Source: Lota lota
Lineage: Eukaryota > Chordata > Actinopteri > Gadiformes > Lotidae
Direction of reading: 5' to 3'
Length of the DNA stretch: 64,000 nucleotides
NCBI GenBank assembly: GCA_026745465.1
Contig: JACYXH010000772.1
Location: forward strand, 5,897,385 to 5,961,384
Below, piece by piece: positions 43,644 to 55,475 of the stretch; the stretch's first letter is position 1, and the number at the start of each line of letters is the position of its first letter. A program made the position numbers and the translations under genes. Under the pieces are notes generated by a model. That model worked only from the letters and a program-made list of their open reading frames with translations, was not told where the DNA came from and made no database searches.

Positions 43644-44046
43644 TTTTAATGGCAAAGGTTCTAGCTTACTCATGCATATTTATTTTGAGACGGTTGGTAA
43701 TTAGTCTCAGGTATATCTGATAGGCTGTGACGTGACCCTGCTAAGCAGGGGTCTATCAACTTTCCATATGCAGGCATTGCTGATTATAAACAATTGACTA
43801 TCAATGCAATTTATAACAATTACGTATTAGAGTGGCTACTTTTGATTCTTTTTGGCTGGTGTATCAAAGCTTAAAACACATCATAGTAAACGTAGGCTAC
43901 TGCCCAATCATTTACTACAGTACTACATTTACCATAATAGGAAATCTTTCCCTTTTTTTCTCCCAGAAATAACATCAGATATTTCGTTGATATATGGATA
44001 AACCACAAATGTCCCCTTTTTTTCATTTCAGAAATCTGGTCACCTT
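43527..44046. mobile_element. Nested DNA element with AGGGTGACCAGA ends
   Basis: It begins AGGGTGACCAGACGTCCCCG and ends TCTGGTCACCTT, a clear inverted pair (one mismatch in 12). It is flanked by ACGTT on both sides (43522-43526 and 44047-44051), a likely target duplication. An AT array plus T run at 43590-43647 lies inside. It has no coding frame. The family with GTGACCAGA ends is widespread in fish, and hAT affinity is likely but not proven. Confidence 0.7.
43590..43635. repeat. (AT)n microsatellite within the nested element
   Basis: This is an AT run of about 22 units followed by 12 T. Confidence 0.95.
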
Positions 44047-44608
44047 ACGTTAGGTGTTCTATGTCGATGGTAGCTGAAGGAAGCACTTCCGTATGACAGT
44101 GACATCACGTACCAATCAATCTGGCCTAAAATGACCACAGACACACGCACGCACGTACAGACCAGACACACAAAGTTGATGGAAAGATGTCATAAGGAAC
44201 TTAACAGTTTGTGTTACCAGGTGAACTTGCTTCGCTTATGATAGAAATGTGATCTTGATATTTGTAATCCTGTAAACACCTGTCAATCTGGCATGGCTCA
44301 ATCTGGCGTGTGTTGAGAGTTCAGGTTATTGTTTAATAAATTATGTAATAAACAATTGAACTGAACATTTTTACCTGCATGTCTGTTTGACTGACAGGTA
44401 TATTGATCACTAAGATAGCATTGAATAAGCATGAAGTTGGTTTAAAAATAATAAAGTAGCTTCTGATGTAGTAAACTACTTTTGCCACGTTTTTGTAGCT
44501 TAGCTTGCTACATTTCTCTAGGGGATAGCATCTGCGTAGTGAAGCTTAATTTAATTTAGTGTAACTGGTAGCTCAGCTCCCTACTTTCCAAGTAGCTTGC
44601 CCAACACG

Positions 44609-45300
44609 TTCCAAGACTAATCAAAACTTGGTTTTGCCAAGTCTCGCATGAGAAACACTGTGGCAGCTTCAAATGTAACAATCCCACCCATGACAAATAT
44701 TCCGAAATGGCGTCGATGTGACGTCACGATGTACAAACCAAATCTCACAGGGCTCACCAACGGCAGCTCTCACCTTCCGTACTTTTGAAAACCATTTAAT
44801 TATTCATAATCTCAGTCAATACTACTTTTATCTTTGCATTATATCTTATTAACTGTACACACATTCATGAATGAAATTTGCTTCCCTTTGGTATATACAT
44901 AGTTTTAAATACAACAACAAAATATAATGCCAGTAAGAACAAACGTTTAGTAGTGGTAACACTCATTGCGTTCACCTGTTCTCTTAATCATGATGGCAAG
45001 GTAAAATATACATATCAAACATATTATTACCTTGTGCCCTATCAGCCAGGTGCAAGTACCGTTAATATAAAATATATAGGCTATTTAATATAAACATTAA
45101 GTTTTAGGCTAATAATTTTAGAGACCGGCTCTGCTCCGTGTTCGCCTTCTTTCACATTTCTGTATGCCGCGTAAATTACGGAAGTAACCGTATGATTTCA
45201 AAATAAAACTCCTTCACTTATCCAGCCAGACTATCAAAAATATGGACGTAGAGTCCGTGACGTCACCCATTGGTTTAAACACAACTTTAATGAAGCCATA
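44609..45300. other. Intergenic/repeat-derived DNA
   Basis: Sequence around 44690-44760 and 45240-45290 contains gtgacgtcac (a perfect CRE-like palindrome core TGACGTCA) followed in the second case by ccattggttt. I associate this combination with fish interspersed repeats. No gene is seen. Confidence 0.5.
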
Positions 45301-45310
45301 GGCTCTGGTC

Positions 45311-46140
45311 GAATAATCTTTTTTGCTTAGGAAGGTTCCAAACTGGGTTGAAATTACCTGGAAGCATCTAAGTGGAAGCCATGATAAGAGATAATCAAAG
45401 GCTGCAGTCCAATAGTCAAATAAATTACGTCCTATGTCCTTTCCTAACCTCTTTTCCTTAACCTCGATGGAAAACGTCATGAGTTCAAGGAAAGATGTAA
45501 ATGAGAATTCATAAGGACCTAGGAAAAGACCACCGTAAGAGAATCTTACAGCTACGTCATTATGCGACACCGGGTGTTATGGACGGGGGCTCACTATGGT
45601 GAAACTACAATGTACCGAAGATGGACTACTAAAAGCGCATCTAGATACTTTGCCCTGTGCGTACTAGCGGTGCTGTTTCACGCAGGCTATGTGGACAGCA
45701 CGGGGAAAATGTTGACTTAATTACTACGGTTGGAATTTAAATAAAAAAAGGAATATAGGTTATCATTCACAAAAGGGAAACAAAATAGTTGTCACATTGA
45801 TAATGGTTGCTCACATTCCTGTCCACTCATATGTATGGACATAGATCACAATTAGTATAATTGTATGAAAATAATTGTCGGTCGATGATCGTTTGTTTTC
45901 GTGAATTGACGAATTGTGCATCGTTTTAAAGGTTCCTGTCGCATGGAATTGTGGGACGGCATTATCGCCTTTCCTTTCGTAAAGGATGGTCCAGTGTAAC
46001 CTATGCTAAAAGAGAGTTAGGAAAGGAAGCACCTTTCTTTAGCTTTAAGAGAATTCGAACATCTCTTATAATGGCTGCCACCTTGATACTTCCAGGTCAT
46101 TTCAGTCAGTTGGGAACCTTCCTAAGCGAAAAAGACTATC
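45311..46140. mobile_element. Inverted-repeat (foldback-like) DNA element
   Basis: The left arm at 45311-45460 and the right arm at 45995-46140 are diverged reverse complements of each other. They share gcttaggaaggttcc, acctggaag, agccat, ataagagat and cctttcctaac in the same order. The arms are about 150 bp and the interior about 530 bp. Frames in each arm are by-products. Class is uncertain; it is most likely a non-autonomous DNA transposon with long terminal inverted repeats. Confidence 0.6.
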
Positions 46141-46149
46141 CTTGAACAT

Positions 46150-49100
46150 CTTGAAATTCTAGAATGCCAACATTCTTCCAAGTCTAAACTAACACGTTGA
46201 ACATAAAACCAATTTTTTTTCTGAAGTTCCAGTGGAGTAGATCAAGGACAGAACACGTTTTCTTTCCCTTTGTGGCTGTCCTTTAGTTCTCTTTATTTGA
46301 TCGACCAAGCTTCAACCTTAGATATGTCTGCGCTTAATTCGTGCATATACATTTCTGTTGAGTGTACTTGTTGTGGATTCCTTAGGGCTGTAACGGTGCT
46401 GCGTTGTTCTCCATAATGAGTACCATCGGTTCCTCAAGGTTGGACGTTAAGAGATCCTACTTCACAAAAGATTGTGTAGCAGGGCTACACTCCAATACCA
46501 GTTGACAGTGGCATGTACAAATTATTCTGCCAGAGTTAGGCCTGAATCAGGACAGCCATAATGGCTGTTTTATAAGTCATAGCTTGCTTATATATTTCAT
46601 GAGAAGCCCTGCCTTCAATATGATCCAAAAATCGTTCTGGTCGGGTATAAAAGCTGCATCTTTGTCGTCTCTTTTTATTGAATCTACTTCAGCCACATTA
46701 AGATTACTTTAAAGATGGTTATGTTGCATGTTGCATGTTGCACCCAGCCTATCCTTGAGAGCAATCAAGCCTCCTCTTGTAAATCCCTCTCTATGTGTAA
46801 CCTTGATTTAGCCTTAATTACACACCCAGAGGGTTTCAATCTATGGGGAATCATTATGGTCAACAGGTCATGGGGATCAATGGGATTCAAATTCAAACCC
46901 CAAGACTCTTATACATGCATGTTCAAATAACAATACTAATTGAAATTGTTATATAACTGAAACAAACTTCCAGCAGTGTATTTGTTTTGTTATGACCAGT
47001 GTGTACGAACAGGAGGACATAATGTCTTCCAAACCAATAAGAAACAGATTCACAAGCATGACCATTGTACATGATGTCCATTTTTTATATAAGAAAATAT
47101 AAAATAATTGTCCCTTTAATTTGCCCTTGAACGCCAGCATCTGTCATCATACACATGTCTAATAGGTAAGGCAATGAACTCTTTAGTAACATATTCATCT
47201 CTGTATTGCATCCTTTTCACAGCTGCAATGCTACAGTCTGAAGAATTGAGATGGATGATAAAAACAGAAAAGATAAAAACTAGATGAAGAGAAACAATTT
47301 CATTAAATACACGAAGCACAACTATGACGCACGCCATGGCTTTTCGTTTTTTACAATGCCATTTCAGTTTTCACATTAAGTATTCCTCAGCAGTAAAGAA
47401 AAAGGGAGAAACAAATACCATCAGGTATTTAGGCTTCACAGCCATGCAGCCACTACCCAGGCGATATAATGCCCTTTATGGGTGATCCTGCGGCAGGGGG
47501 TGAAGGCAGAGCGTTTATGTACTGCTCCATTAAAGTGCAGAAGGCTGGGTGTGTTCTTTTTTTCCAAGAGTTTAATACGATGCATTGGCAGTAAATATCC
47601 GTGCAAGATGGTAACGTCTGCAGCTTAATGGAGGGTGCAGGTCGCCAAGGAGTGCTTTTAGCACATAACTGACAAGCAGTAGAGAGCTTAATGCACTGAA
47701 GTCCCTTCTTAAGTCAAGTGTCTGGATGAGGTTCCTAGGTTTGGCCTCCTGGATCCTTTGGCGGTGACCTGTGAAATAACAGCGAGCCACTAGTGTTTGG
47801 TCATGACGGCAGGCAGATATGGAGGTCTAGTTTCCTCTCTGGATGTTAACTTTACTCCTCTGTATTTTCCCCCTCTTTTCAGTGAGTAGCTTGGGCTTAA
47901 TGAGCCATGCAAGGTAATTAACTACAACAGAAGCCTCCGCCTGCACTCCTCTCCTCTTCTTTTCCACTCCGCTTCCGTCTCTCCTCTCCTTTACACTCCT
48001 CTCCTCTCTTTTCCATTTCTCCACCTGTCTGCTCCTCTTCTCTCCTCCCCTGCTCTCCTTACCACTTCAATCTGTTTCTACTTTCCCTTCCCCCTTTCTC
48101 CTCTCCTCTGTTCTTTTCTATTCTATTCTGCCCCTGATTATTTTGTTTCCTGTTCTCTTCCCCCTCTTCTTTCTCTTTCCTCAAACTTTCTTTAGCTCTC
48201 GTAACATTTATGTTCACTGTTGATCGTCTCTCTCTTTCTTTGTCAAGAAAGCACGTCCAGCGGTCCAGTCTGAATAAGCACAGCAGACATAAACAATACT
48301 GATCGCTCATGAGAGATTTTGACAGACAAGCAGACAGAACATCAAGCTATACAGACAGACACGTGTGTAGGGGGAAGGGGAGGCTCATTTTTCCAGTAAT
48401 TAACTGTGGAATACAGCCAATATCCCGATCCCACCGGAGACGAAGACAAGGTGAAGTACAATACATGATGAAACTTAAGGCAATTTGACCACCAGCGAGT
48501 GAAAATGTTTTGCCCATCTATGAGACATTGACAAAATGATTCATAGATTTTGTTTTGATCATAAGTTGGATCCTTGTTGAAGGGTAATTTAACGTTTTTT
48601 TAATTTGTTTGCCATGACATACAAATATTAACGATGAACCCATTCCTAAAGAGTTGTAACATATTTGAACACTTTGATGACTTCTGAAAGGCAACGATTC
48701 AAACATATAATATGGTTATTCATCATTATATTTAATTGCTCATACATCCCTCTTAGCATACCTGTTTTGAAGTAATGTATCGGTAGCATGTCATAGCACA
48801 TAATTAGTAGCTTGTATTCATTTTATAATTATTATGTGTTGCTTGCAGCAGCTATTCATTGTACGATGCGCACACAGTTCACCACACAGCCACGCACTGG
48901 GTAGTTATTTTGAGGGCCCATAGGGTTCATATCAAAGATCTCCCGCGAACCCAGGGTGTAAACTAGGATGAGGATGGAAAAATAAATAAACAACATCCTT
49001 CTGCACCCTTGTCTTTCCTGTAGCTCAGAGACACTGAATAAGAAAACCCCTGCGACAAACTCAATGCGCAAATACATTCTCGCGGATGGGTGTGAAGGTA

Positions 49101-49172
49101 AAAAAATAAGACATGTTAAATGAAAAACAAACTGTTGGTGTTATTACTTCTTTGCTATTCCTCACCGCGGAG
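46150..49172. other. Intergenic DNA, no gene seen
   Basis: The sequence is mostly AT-rich. A pyrimidine-rich stretch (CTCCTCT-type) lies at 47930-48180. A 73-codon minus-strand frame at 48856-49077 has ordinary composition but no supported splice sites or homology that I can recognise. Confidence 0.6.
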
Positions 49173-49346
49173 TCAGAACTGTGTAAAGTATAACATAAAA
49201 ATAAAAGAGGATGGCACTTGAAGTTGCGATGGCTGGGTTAGAGGTGCTGGAAGTCCACCCAGGCTTAGATCGCTGATCCACAGTAAGCTGGCGGCCGGGG
49301 CCCAGTCTGGGGTTGTCTCCTCGCTGCTGTCTTCTAGTGATCCCAT
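49173..49346 (-). CDS. Unrecognised 57-residue open frame with a strong Kozak context
   Basis: The ATG at 49346 is preceded by GGAGCC and followed by G, close to the ideal vertebrate initiation context. An in-frame TAA stands three codons upstream, which fixes the start. The peptide begins MGSLEDSSEETTPDW and continues with a hydrophobic/proline-rich part (ASLLWISDLSLGGLPAPL) and a hydrophobic C-terminus (FIFMLYFTQF). Overlapping frames on the same strand reach from 49162 to 49765. I recognise no family. It may be part of an old mobile element or chance, so treat it as hypothetical. Confidence 0.15.
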   Translation of the reverse strand: MGSLEDSSEETTPDWAPAASLLWISDLSLGGLPAPLTQPSQLQVPSSFIFMLYFTQF

Positions 49347-49765
49347 GGCTCCTTAACGAGTTCTTCTTGCGCCGCAGGGGATTTCTGTCTGGCCGATGCG
49401 CACCGCTGTCTGTCTTCTTCCGATGAATGAGTGAGTGAGTGTTCATCTCTCCACGGGCCATTAGCGTATGTTTCATGATTGGGTTTGCTCTCCCAATTCT
49501 CTCTGTTTGGATAGGATAAGATGTTCAGGTAGATTGCTGGGGAAAACATAGGGGAAACTAAACTATGCCCCTCAGGCTGGCAGATCCAGACTTGCACACA
49601 GTAGCATTGTGTAAGGGCATCCAATAGCTTGTTAACGACTGGCTTAAAATGGGGGGAACCATGGGAAGACGCATATAAACCTAGCTCTTTACTGACAACA
49701 AGAGTTGCATACTTACTAACGTCAGCATGGCTTAGGTCCCAGTCTCCCAGATTTTTTTGAGGCAA
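49347..49765 (-). other. Unrecognised minus-strand open frame region, possibly repeat-derived
   Basis: A 143-codon frame spans 49334-49765 with normal amino-acid diversity, beginning MPQKNLGDWDLSHADVSKYA. That is unlike the low-complexity frames elsewhere. No splice acceptor or donor pair is obvious and I recognise no domain. It might be an exon, a decayed mobile-element frame, or chance. Confidence 0.2.
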
Positions 49766-51366
49766 GAGAAAAACAGCATTGGTCTAGGGGAAAGAGAGTA
49801 ATTGATGTGCTGCCAGCAGCTGTGGCCCTAGTGCCGCATACTCCTTATTTAATATACTCAGCGCTGCAGCAACAGTTACAACTACAGCCCTTCTAAGAAG
49901 CCACTGACAGAATACCAAAGCAGGCATCTCCATCTCTATTGGCCAGTTATTGTTTCTGGATTTCTAAATACATTATTGAAATTGCTACTGGTTGTTTTAT
50001 TGTAGGTCTCCATGCTGTGTGGCATATTTGCTGAATATGTGCACTTCCTGGTCAGGCTTGGTTGACTAGACTTTAGCTTTATACTGCTGGCTAACAAGGC
50101 AAGACATTTTTTTTATTTTGTCTGGCCTCAGTGAGTTCAAACTTTTTAAGTGGTTCAATTTAATCAATTCTGCATCAAAAACACCTGAGACAGAACAGTT
50201 GTTTCTATGTAATTGTTGTTTATGAAAAATCTATTTAGCTATTTTCGGTTTACTGGTCAACCATAGAAAGCCATGTGTGCACTGGATAAGTGTAGTTTTG
50301 TAGATGCAACTGTGCGTGTGTGCTTACATGTGTGTGCGTGTGTGTGTGTGTGTGTGCATGTTTATGTTCCCACATGCATCCCCCCTGCAACCAACACACA
50401 CACACAATCTTACACACAAACACACACACACTTATAAAATGTGTTTTTTTCCAAGGGGTCAGGTGAATCCCTGGGATTACCTGACCCTACCAACCTTCCC
50501 CTATGACTTCTCTCACGCTACAGGGATTGCCACGGGATGCAGGGAGTCAAGAGTGGATCTCTCGATTTTACAGTCAATAAAAGGAAATCCCTGTTGCAGA
50601 CCAGGCCTTTTTTGATTGGTATGCCTCTGGTGTCAGCAATAGACAAACAGCATCACATACATCTATGTTGCACTACTATCGATCTGTCATCTATCCAACC
50701 ATTTGTTAACACACTGTACCACATCCCCCAACTGCCCCTATTCCAAAAAAAAAAAATCCAACCATAAGGCATGTCATGGTTTGTTCTGTTATTCCACCAG
50801 CATTCCTGCAAACATCTGTGGGAATAGCTCTCTTTGTGCCGGCCTCACTGGCCCCGATGACATTTCACTGTGCATCCACAATGCCGACAAGACCTGAGTC
50901 GATATATACAAGCCCTGTCCACTGAACTGGAACTGCTAGTGTGTGGGAGTGTAGAGGAGGTCTGGGAGGCTCCGGAGACAACCGTGGTGGGAATTTGGGT
51001 TGCAGTCCGGGAGTATGGGAATGAGCTGTTTGTACTGATGTTTGGACAGCTGAGGTAGAACCATCCTCCGTCTCTGGAGAGTGGCGGAATGTGAGAAAGG
51101 TGGGCTGGTCAGATGGACTCGTGAATAAGGTGAGTAGCTTAAAGGGAAATCGCTGCTCTTTGTATTTTCTAATTTAAGAGAGTACTGCTTCGTACACATG
51201 TTGAGAAATAATCAACTCAAATTCTGACTTTGGAATTCGTTGGTGTTTGTGGTCCAATTTCTCCACACATTTTTGAGGTGGATGCAGAGTTGATAATGCA
51301 GACTGCGTTTTTCCTTTAAGATACTCACGATAACCGGATTATTTCAATGAATCACTTGGTTTAACT

Positions 51367-51870
51367 CAGTGGCTCCCAAAATATTTTGGCCTGTGACCCC
51401 ATTTCTAGCTCTGAACTGTTTTTGCGACCCCAACTTTTACATGTGTGCATCTGCTTCCATACATATTGTTTTTAATATGTCAACATCATGACATATAAAA
51501 TGTCCAATCAACATCTGCCGGTTATATTGATGTCCTGGTGAATGTAATCGAATCGCTCTACTACACACTCAGTGATTAGTAGTTTGACATGGCTATGAAT
51601 CATTAGGCAGTCAGTTTGTATAAACAGCATGCCTATGAGCCCTATTAAAAAGAAAAATGGTTTGCTAACATGGATCATCAAATATCTATAGCTTATGTCA
51701 GCAATCTCTTGCGACCACTTATGCCACGTGTCAAACAAAAGGCCCGGGGCCAAATCAGACTTTCGGTCAAATTATATGAGGCCCGCGCAATTATTTGAGT
51801 TTTCAGTAAATTTTGGCCCTTATCTCTAACTTGCGTGGCACTACAAGTCCCAGCAAGCACTGCAAACGCG
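51367..51870. mobile_element. hAT-like element ends / repeat traces
   Basis: CAGTGGCTCCCAAAATATTT at 51367 followed by ctgtgacccc is the typical look of one end of a hAT element. A second, common vertebrate repeat motif (gtgtcaaacaaaaggcccgg) begins at about 51737. I could not find the matching second ends, so boundaries are approximate and two different copies may be adjacent. Confidence 0.45.
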
Positions 51871-52563
51871 TTCCTGTACGTGGTTCTGCGTGCTGAATGG
51901 CCTGTCCACCCTCACTCCCACTCCCACACAAAATAGTACACTGTAGCTCTGCTATATCCAAGGAGGCATAGCCTATTGAGACAATCGGGACCACCAACTG
52001 TTTCTGCAACAACATTTACTGTTGCATTCAATCGAACTTCTGGTTTTCCATCGGCAAAGTTATAATCTCAAGCAGCAACTAGAGAGGCCGCCCCAAATTC
52101 TATCGCAAATTGCATGCAAACAACTGATACACAATGACTGCTAAATGGTGAATTTTGTTTAAAAGAGTTTCCAGGCAGATCTTTAGAGAAAAGAAAGTTG
52201 TATGTGCATAGCACCTGGTCAAAAGAAAAGTTAGATTAAGTGGTTGGCGTCATGTCACACACTGACTCAAATATTGATTTCATTTTGTCCGTTCAATGTT
52301 AATGATTTATTTATTGTAAAATAACCATTGTTTTTTATTAAATAGTTATACTAACTGTATCGCCTCCTGTGGTATTCATTATAAGAGTGTGCATATATAT
52401 GTGTATACTATATACATAAATACTGTTATTTGCTGCAGCTGTATGTTGCAAACTAAAGAGAAGGCAAACCATGAAATCCTATCTGACCGAAGCGGCTTGC
52501 TCTATTCTATTCTCGTAAGGTAGAAGATTATTCAACATCTGGACTTTGCTGACAGTTAGGAAG

Positions 52564-52625
52564 TGTGTGTGTGTGTGTGTGAGTGAGTGAGTGAGTGAGT
52601 GAGTGAGTGAGTGTGTGTGTGTGTT
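52564..52625. repeat. GT-(GTGA)n-GT compound microsatellite
   Basis: About eight GTGA units are flanked by GT runs. Confidence 0.95.
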
Positions 52626-53839
52626 CCATGTTTTCTGATGACGGAGCTCAGAGATCACGTCTAGCAGGACCTGTCGCTAGGCTTCTACCTGCTGGAAATC
52701 ACTTTCTTTCATAATGATGACGTGTATGTGACTGCAGTCTCAAACTGTCCATGTATTTAAGAGGCTCACACATCCTTACCGTAGTATGTTTGAGTTACAG
52801 TCCGTTCTTTTCAGTGGCAGACAATTTAAAATAGCGGCACCCAACATTATACTCATACTATAATGTGCGACTCTTAGTCCACATTATAATTTGAAGTGAG
52901 ACATCACTTCAAATGTATTGGTCCTCTATATTTGCCTCCATAATTGCCTCTGTATGTTTTTTTTTATCTATTTAGCAGTTACCAATATACAATATTTTCA
53001 ATTACAAGTGATCGCATTACATACCCGATTCCAAATCAATTATTGGGGAAGGATCTATATTTGTATAAATCTTGGCCATGCGGCACCACTGGTTAAACTT
53101 TATCCCACACCAATAAAATAATGAAAATCATGGGCCTGAATGGGACTGTACACATACTACGCGTTTTACATTTTGCAATAAAGCGACATACATTTTCTAT
53201 GCATTTTTTTACTTTAATAAAAATATAGATTTTGTAGAGCTCTAGCCTGAGAATAAATCTGTTTAACCAATCATAATCAGCTATTTTTGCTTTCTGTAAT
53301 ATGTATTGATCATTCATTTCGATGGCAGTCGGTGCTACAAGCTAATGTTTACTTGCACTGCGGAACGTGAATATTGGTTGCTTTTGATAAAATGACAGTG
53401 TGCAGTTGTATCGCAACAGTTTCATTTTGGATACCAACTTCCTCTGGAAGAGTGATAGCCTACTTTTAGTTATTGAGGCTATCAGGGAAACAACCTTAAA
53501 AACGAACGTCTCCAAAACATGGATATGCATACCCACCTCATCCGCAAACTGCTATTCGCAACACTTTTTTACTCTTTCTAAGGTATAGGCTGTATACATA
53601 TATTAAATGATATAGCTTATAACATAGTCTCCATTTAATAAACGGAGCAAACACGTAGTTATGACATATATAGCCTTTATGAGGAAAAATAAATATCTAC
53701 GAGGCACGTCACCGACGAGTAATCGATTGATCGTACCTATCCCTAATATGCAATGTGACATACAATATTAAATAAATATTAAAGTGGTGTACAACTGGAG
53801 GGAAAAATGCATTATTCACATTGCTCACCAACAATCTCA

Positions 53840-53842
<3 letters not shown>

Positions 53843-53916
<74 letters not shown>
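53843..53916. repeat. (CA)n microsatellite, 37 units
   Basis: This is an uninterrupted 74-bp CA array. Confidence 0.98.
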
Positions 53917-53920
<4 letters not shown>

Positions 53921-55059
53921 TTCTAGCTGCAGGCGACCAATGAATGCAACATCAATATATTTTTGCTGTTGGTAGAATAAAGTGAATATAGTCAAGGGGT
54001 CCTGCAAGCATAGCGTTCTCAAATCTACTGGGTTTCAGCACGGCCTCCACTGCCTCATGTGGGATACTTCCAGAAGCATCGCCAGCCAAAACCTCCTGAA
54101 CACACACATTGTGAACATGGTCTGATCTAACTGTACCAAGTAAAATGTCAAATGTAGTATGAACACAATATGAGCTAAATGTATTAATTTAGTAAATACT
54201 CAATAAACCTGCTGTTCTTCTGGAAGGATCCTTGTAAGCAGTGTTTAGTGTCACGCATTGTGCAGCATACCCATCAAGACATGAAAATCCACACAGGGAG
54301 TTTACACCCCACACACCAAAAGGCATCTCCCTCAGGAAGCCTCGGCATGGACCACAGGACATCCATTAGGTCCATAGACAGCCAGCCACTGCAGCCCCAT
54401 TTCTGACTAACGAGTCTCCATAGCCCTTATTATGCCTGTTGTTGGCTGTATGCGTTGAGGTCCAGAGCAACGTCTCCCACGATTCTCCCATCCTCTGTGT
54501 TATTGACGTGTAGTGTGTAGAGGGTATGACAAGCTGTTCAATACACACCTTGCAACCGCCACATGCAGCACACCTGCAGACTCAACATTACAAGCCCCCC
54601 CCCCCCCCCCCATGCTTAAACCATTCCCCATATGATGTGTGTGCATGGACGAGAACACCTGCACACACACACATCCACACACACAGACACACTCACATAA
54701 ACACCCACACGTTCCTGTGTGGACACTGCTCTCTCTCAGGTGCTGATGGTTTGCAGCCACCAAGCTGGGAAATATCCAAATTTTCTGTCTTTGTGGCAGC
54801 AGAGAAAGCAACACTTCTTCTCACACAGATGTCTTTATGGTCTGAAGTGGTAACAAGGGGCATAGCGGCGCACAGGGGATGCATTTCAGCCTCAGGAACA
54901 GCGTTGATTTAATAGTTTAGTATTTTGTACTTATTTCGTTTTTATTCCAGGTGGTGATCAGCGTCCCTCCCTCCCTCCTCCATCTCATATGATGGCATAA
55001 GTGAATAAAGCATACAGCCGTATGGGCACTCCCTGCATGTTATGGGGAACAGAACGAGG

Positions 55060-55310
55060 GGACCCAAACGCACGACACTGAAAGGCTGAGACGGCGGAGA
55101 GGTTCAAGGAGTTTATTGAGGTTGCATATCGACAAGCCGGGGGCTAGGCAAACCGTGGTCAGACGGACAAGAGTTCGGTAGCGGGCAGGCAGGCAGTCAG
55201 GCAGGCAGGGGTTCAGTGACGGGCAGGGAATTCAGCAGACAGCTGGGCACAGGGAGAGAACAGGTTAGGGGCAGGTACGGAGAACGGAGCAAGCATACGA
55301 GAGCTGTTCG
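55060..55310. mobile_element. Probable fish interspersed repeat (gacccaaacgcacgacac type)
   Basis: The sequence reads ggggacccaaacgcacgaca, then aaggagtttattgaggttg and a GGCAGGCAGGCAG stretch. This order of motifs is familiar from non-autonomous repeats in many fish genomes. Exact ends and class were not determined. Confidence 0.4.
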
Positions 55311-55319
55311 GATTTTACT

Positions 55320-55475
55320 ATTTATTTGTTTAGCAGACAGCCTTTATCCATAGCAACTTCCAGTGAATCCAGTGAATGCATGCTATTCAGGGGTAGGGCA
55401 TCTTGCTCAAGGACTAAACAGGTAAGCTGCGGACATCTGGAACTGAACCCATTACCATTCGTTGAACACGCCTAC
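55320..55475. mobile_element. Diverged copy of a common teleost repeat (tttatccatagcaactt type)
   Basis: The motifs tttagcagacagcctttatc, catagcaacttccagtg, cttgctcaaggactaaacagg and gaactgaaccc occur in the order seen in a very common fish interspersed repeat. The copy is clearly diverged. Confidence 0.45.

Larger units (their letters stand above)
43258..44608. mobile_element. hAT-like non-autonomous element with a second element inserted
   Basis: The left end reads CAGTGTTGGGCAGTAGCTTC. The right end, reverse-complemented, reads GTGTTGGGCAAGCTACTTGG, so the two ends match as diverged terminal inverted repeats. CAGTG is the usual hAT end. Interior sequence near both ends repeats gtagc/agctac motifs. 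There is no transposase frame, so it is non-autonomous. I could not find a clear 8-bp flanking duplication, which fits an old copy. A separate element lies inside it at 43527-44046. Confidence 0.65.
49766..55050. other. Intergenic DNA with hAT-like traces
   Basis: No gene is seen. CA/GT stretches lie at 50310-50430. A CAGTGG-type element end begins at 51367, and a second repeat trace starts near 51735. GTGA/GT repeat lies at 52564-52625, and CA at 53843-53916. A C run lies at 54595-54610, with CA-rich sequence at 54660-54700. Confidence 0.65.

Noticed and set aside
45214-45570. 118-codon minus-strand frame
   Set aside because: It falls in the left arm of an inverted-repeat element, and a related peptide (FGTFLSKKDYS / LGTFLSEKDYP) appears in the right arm, showing it is repeat-derived.
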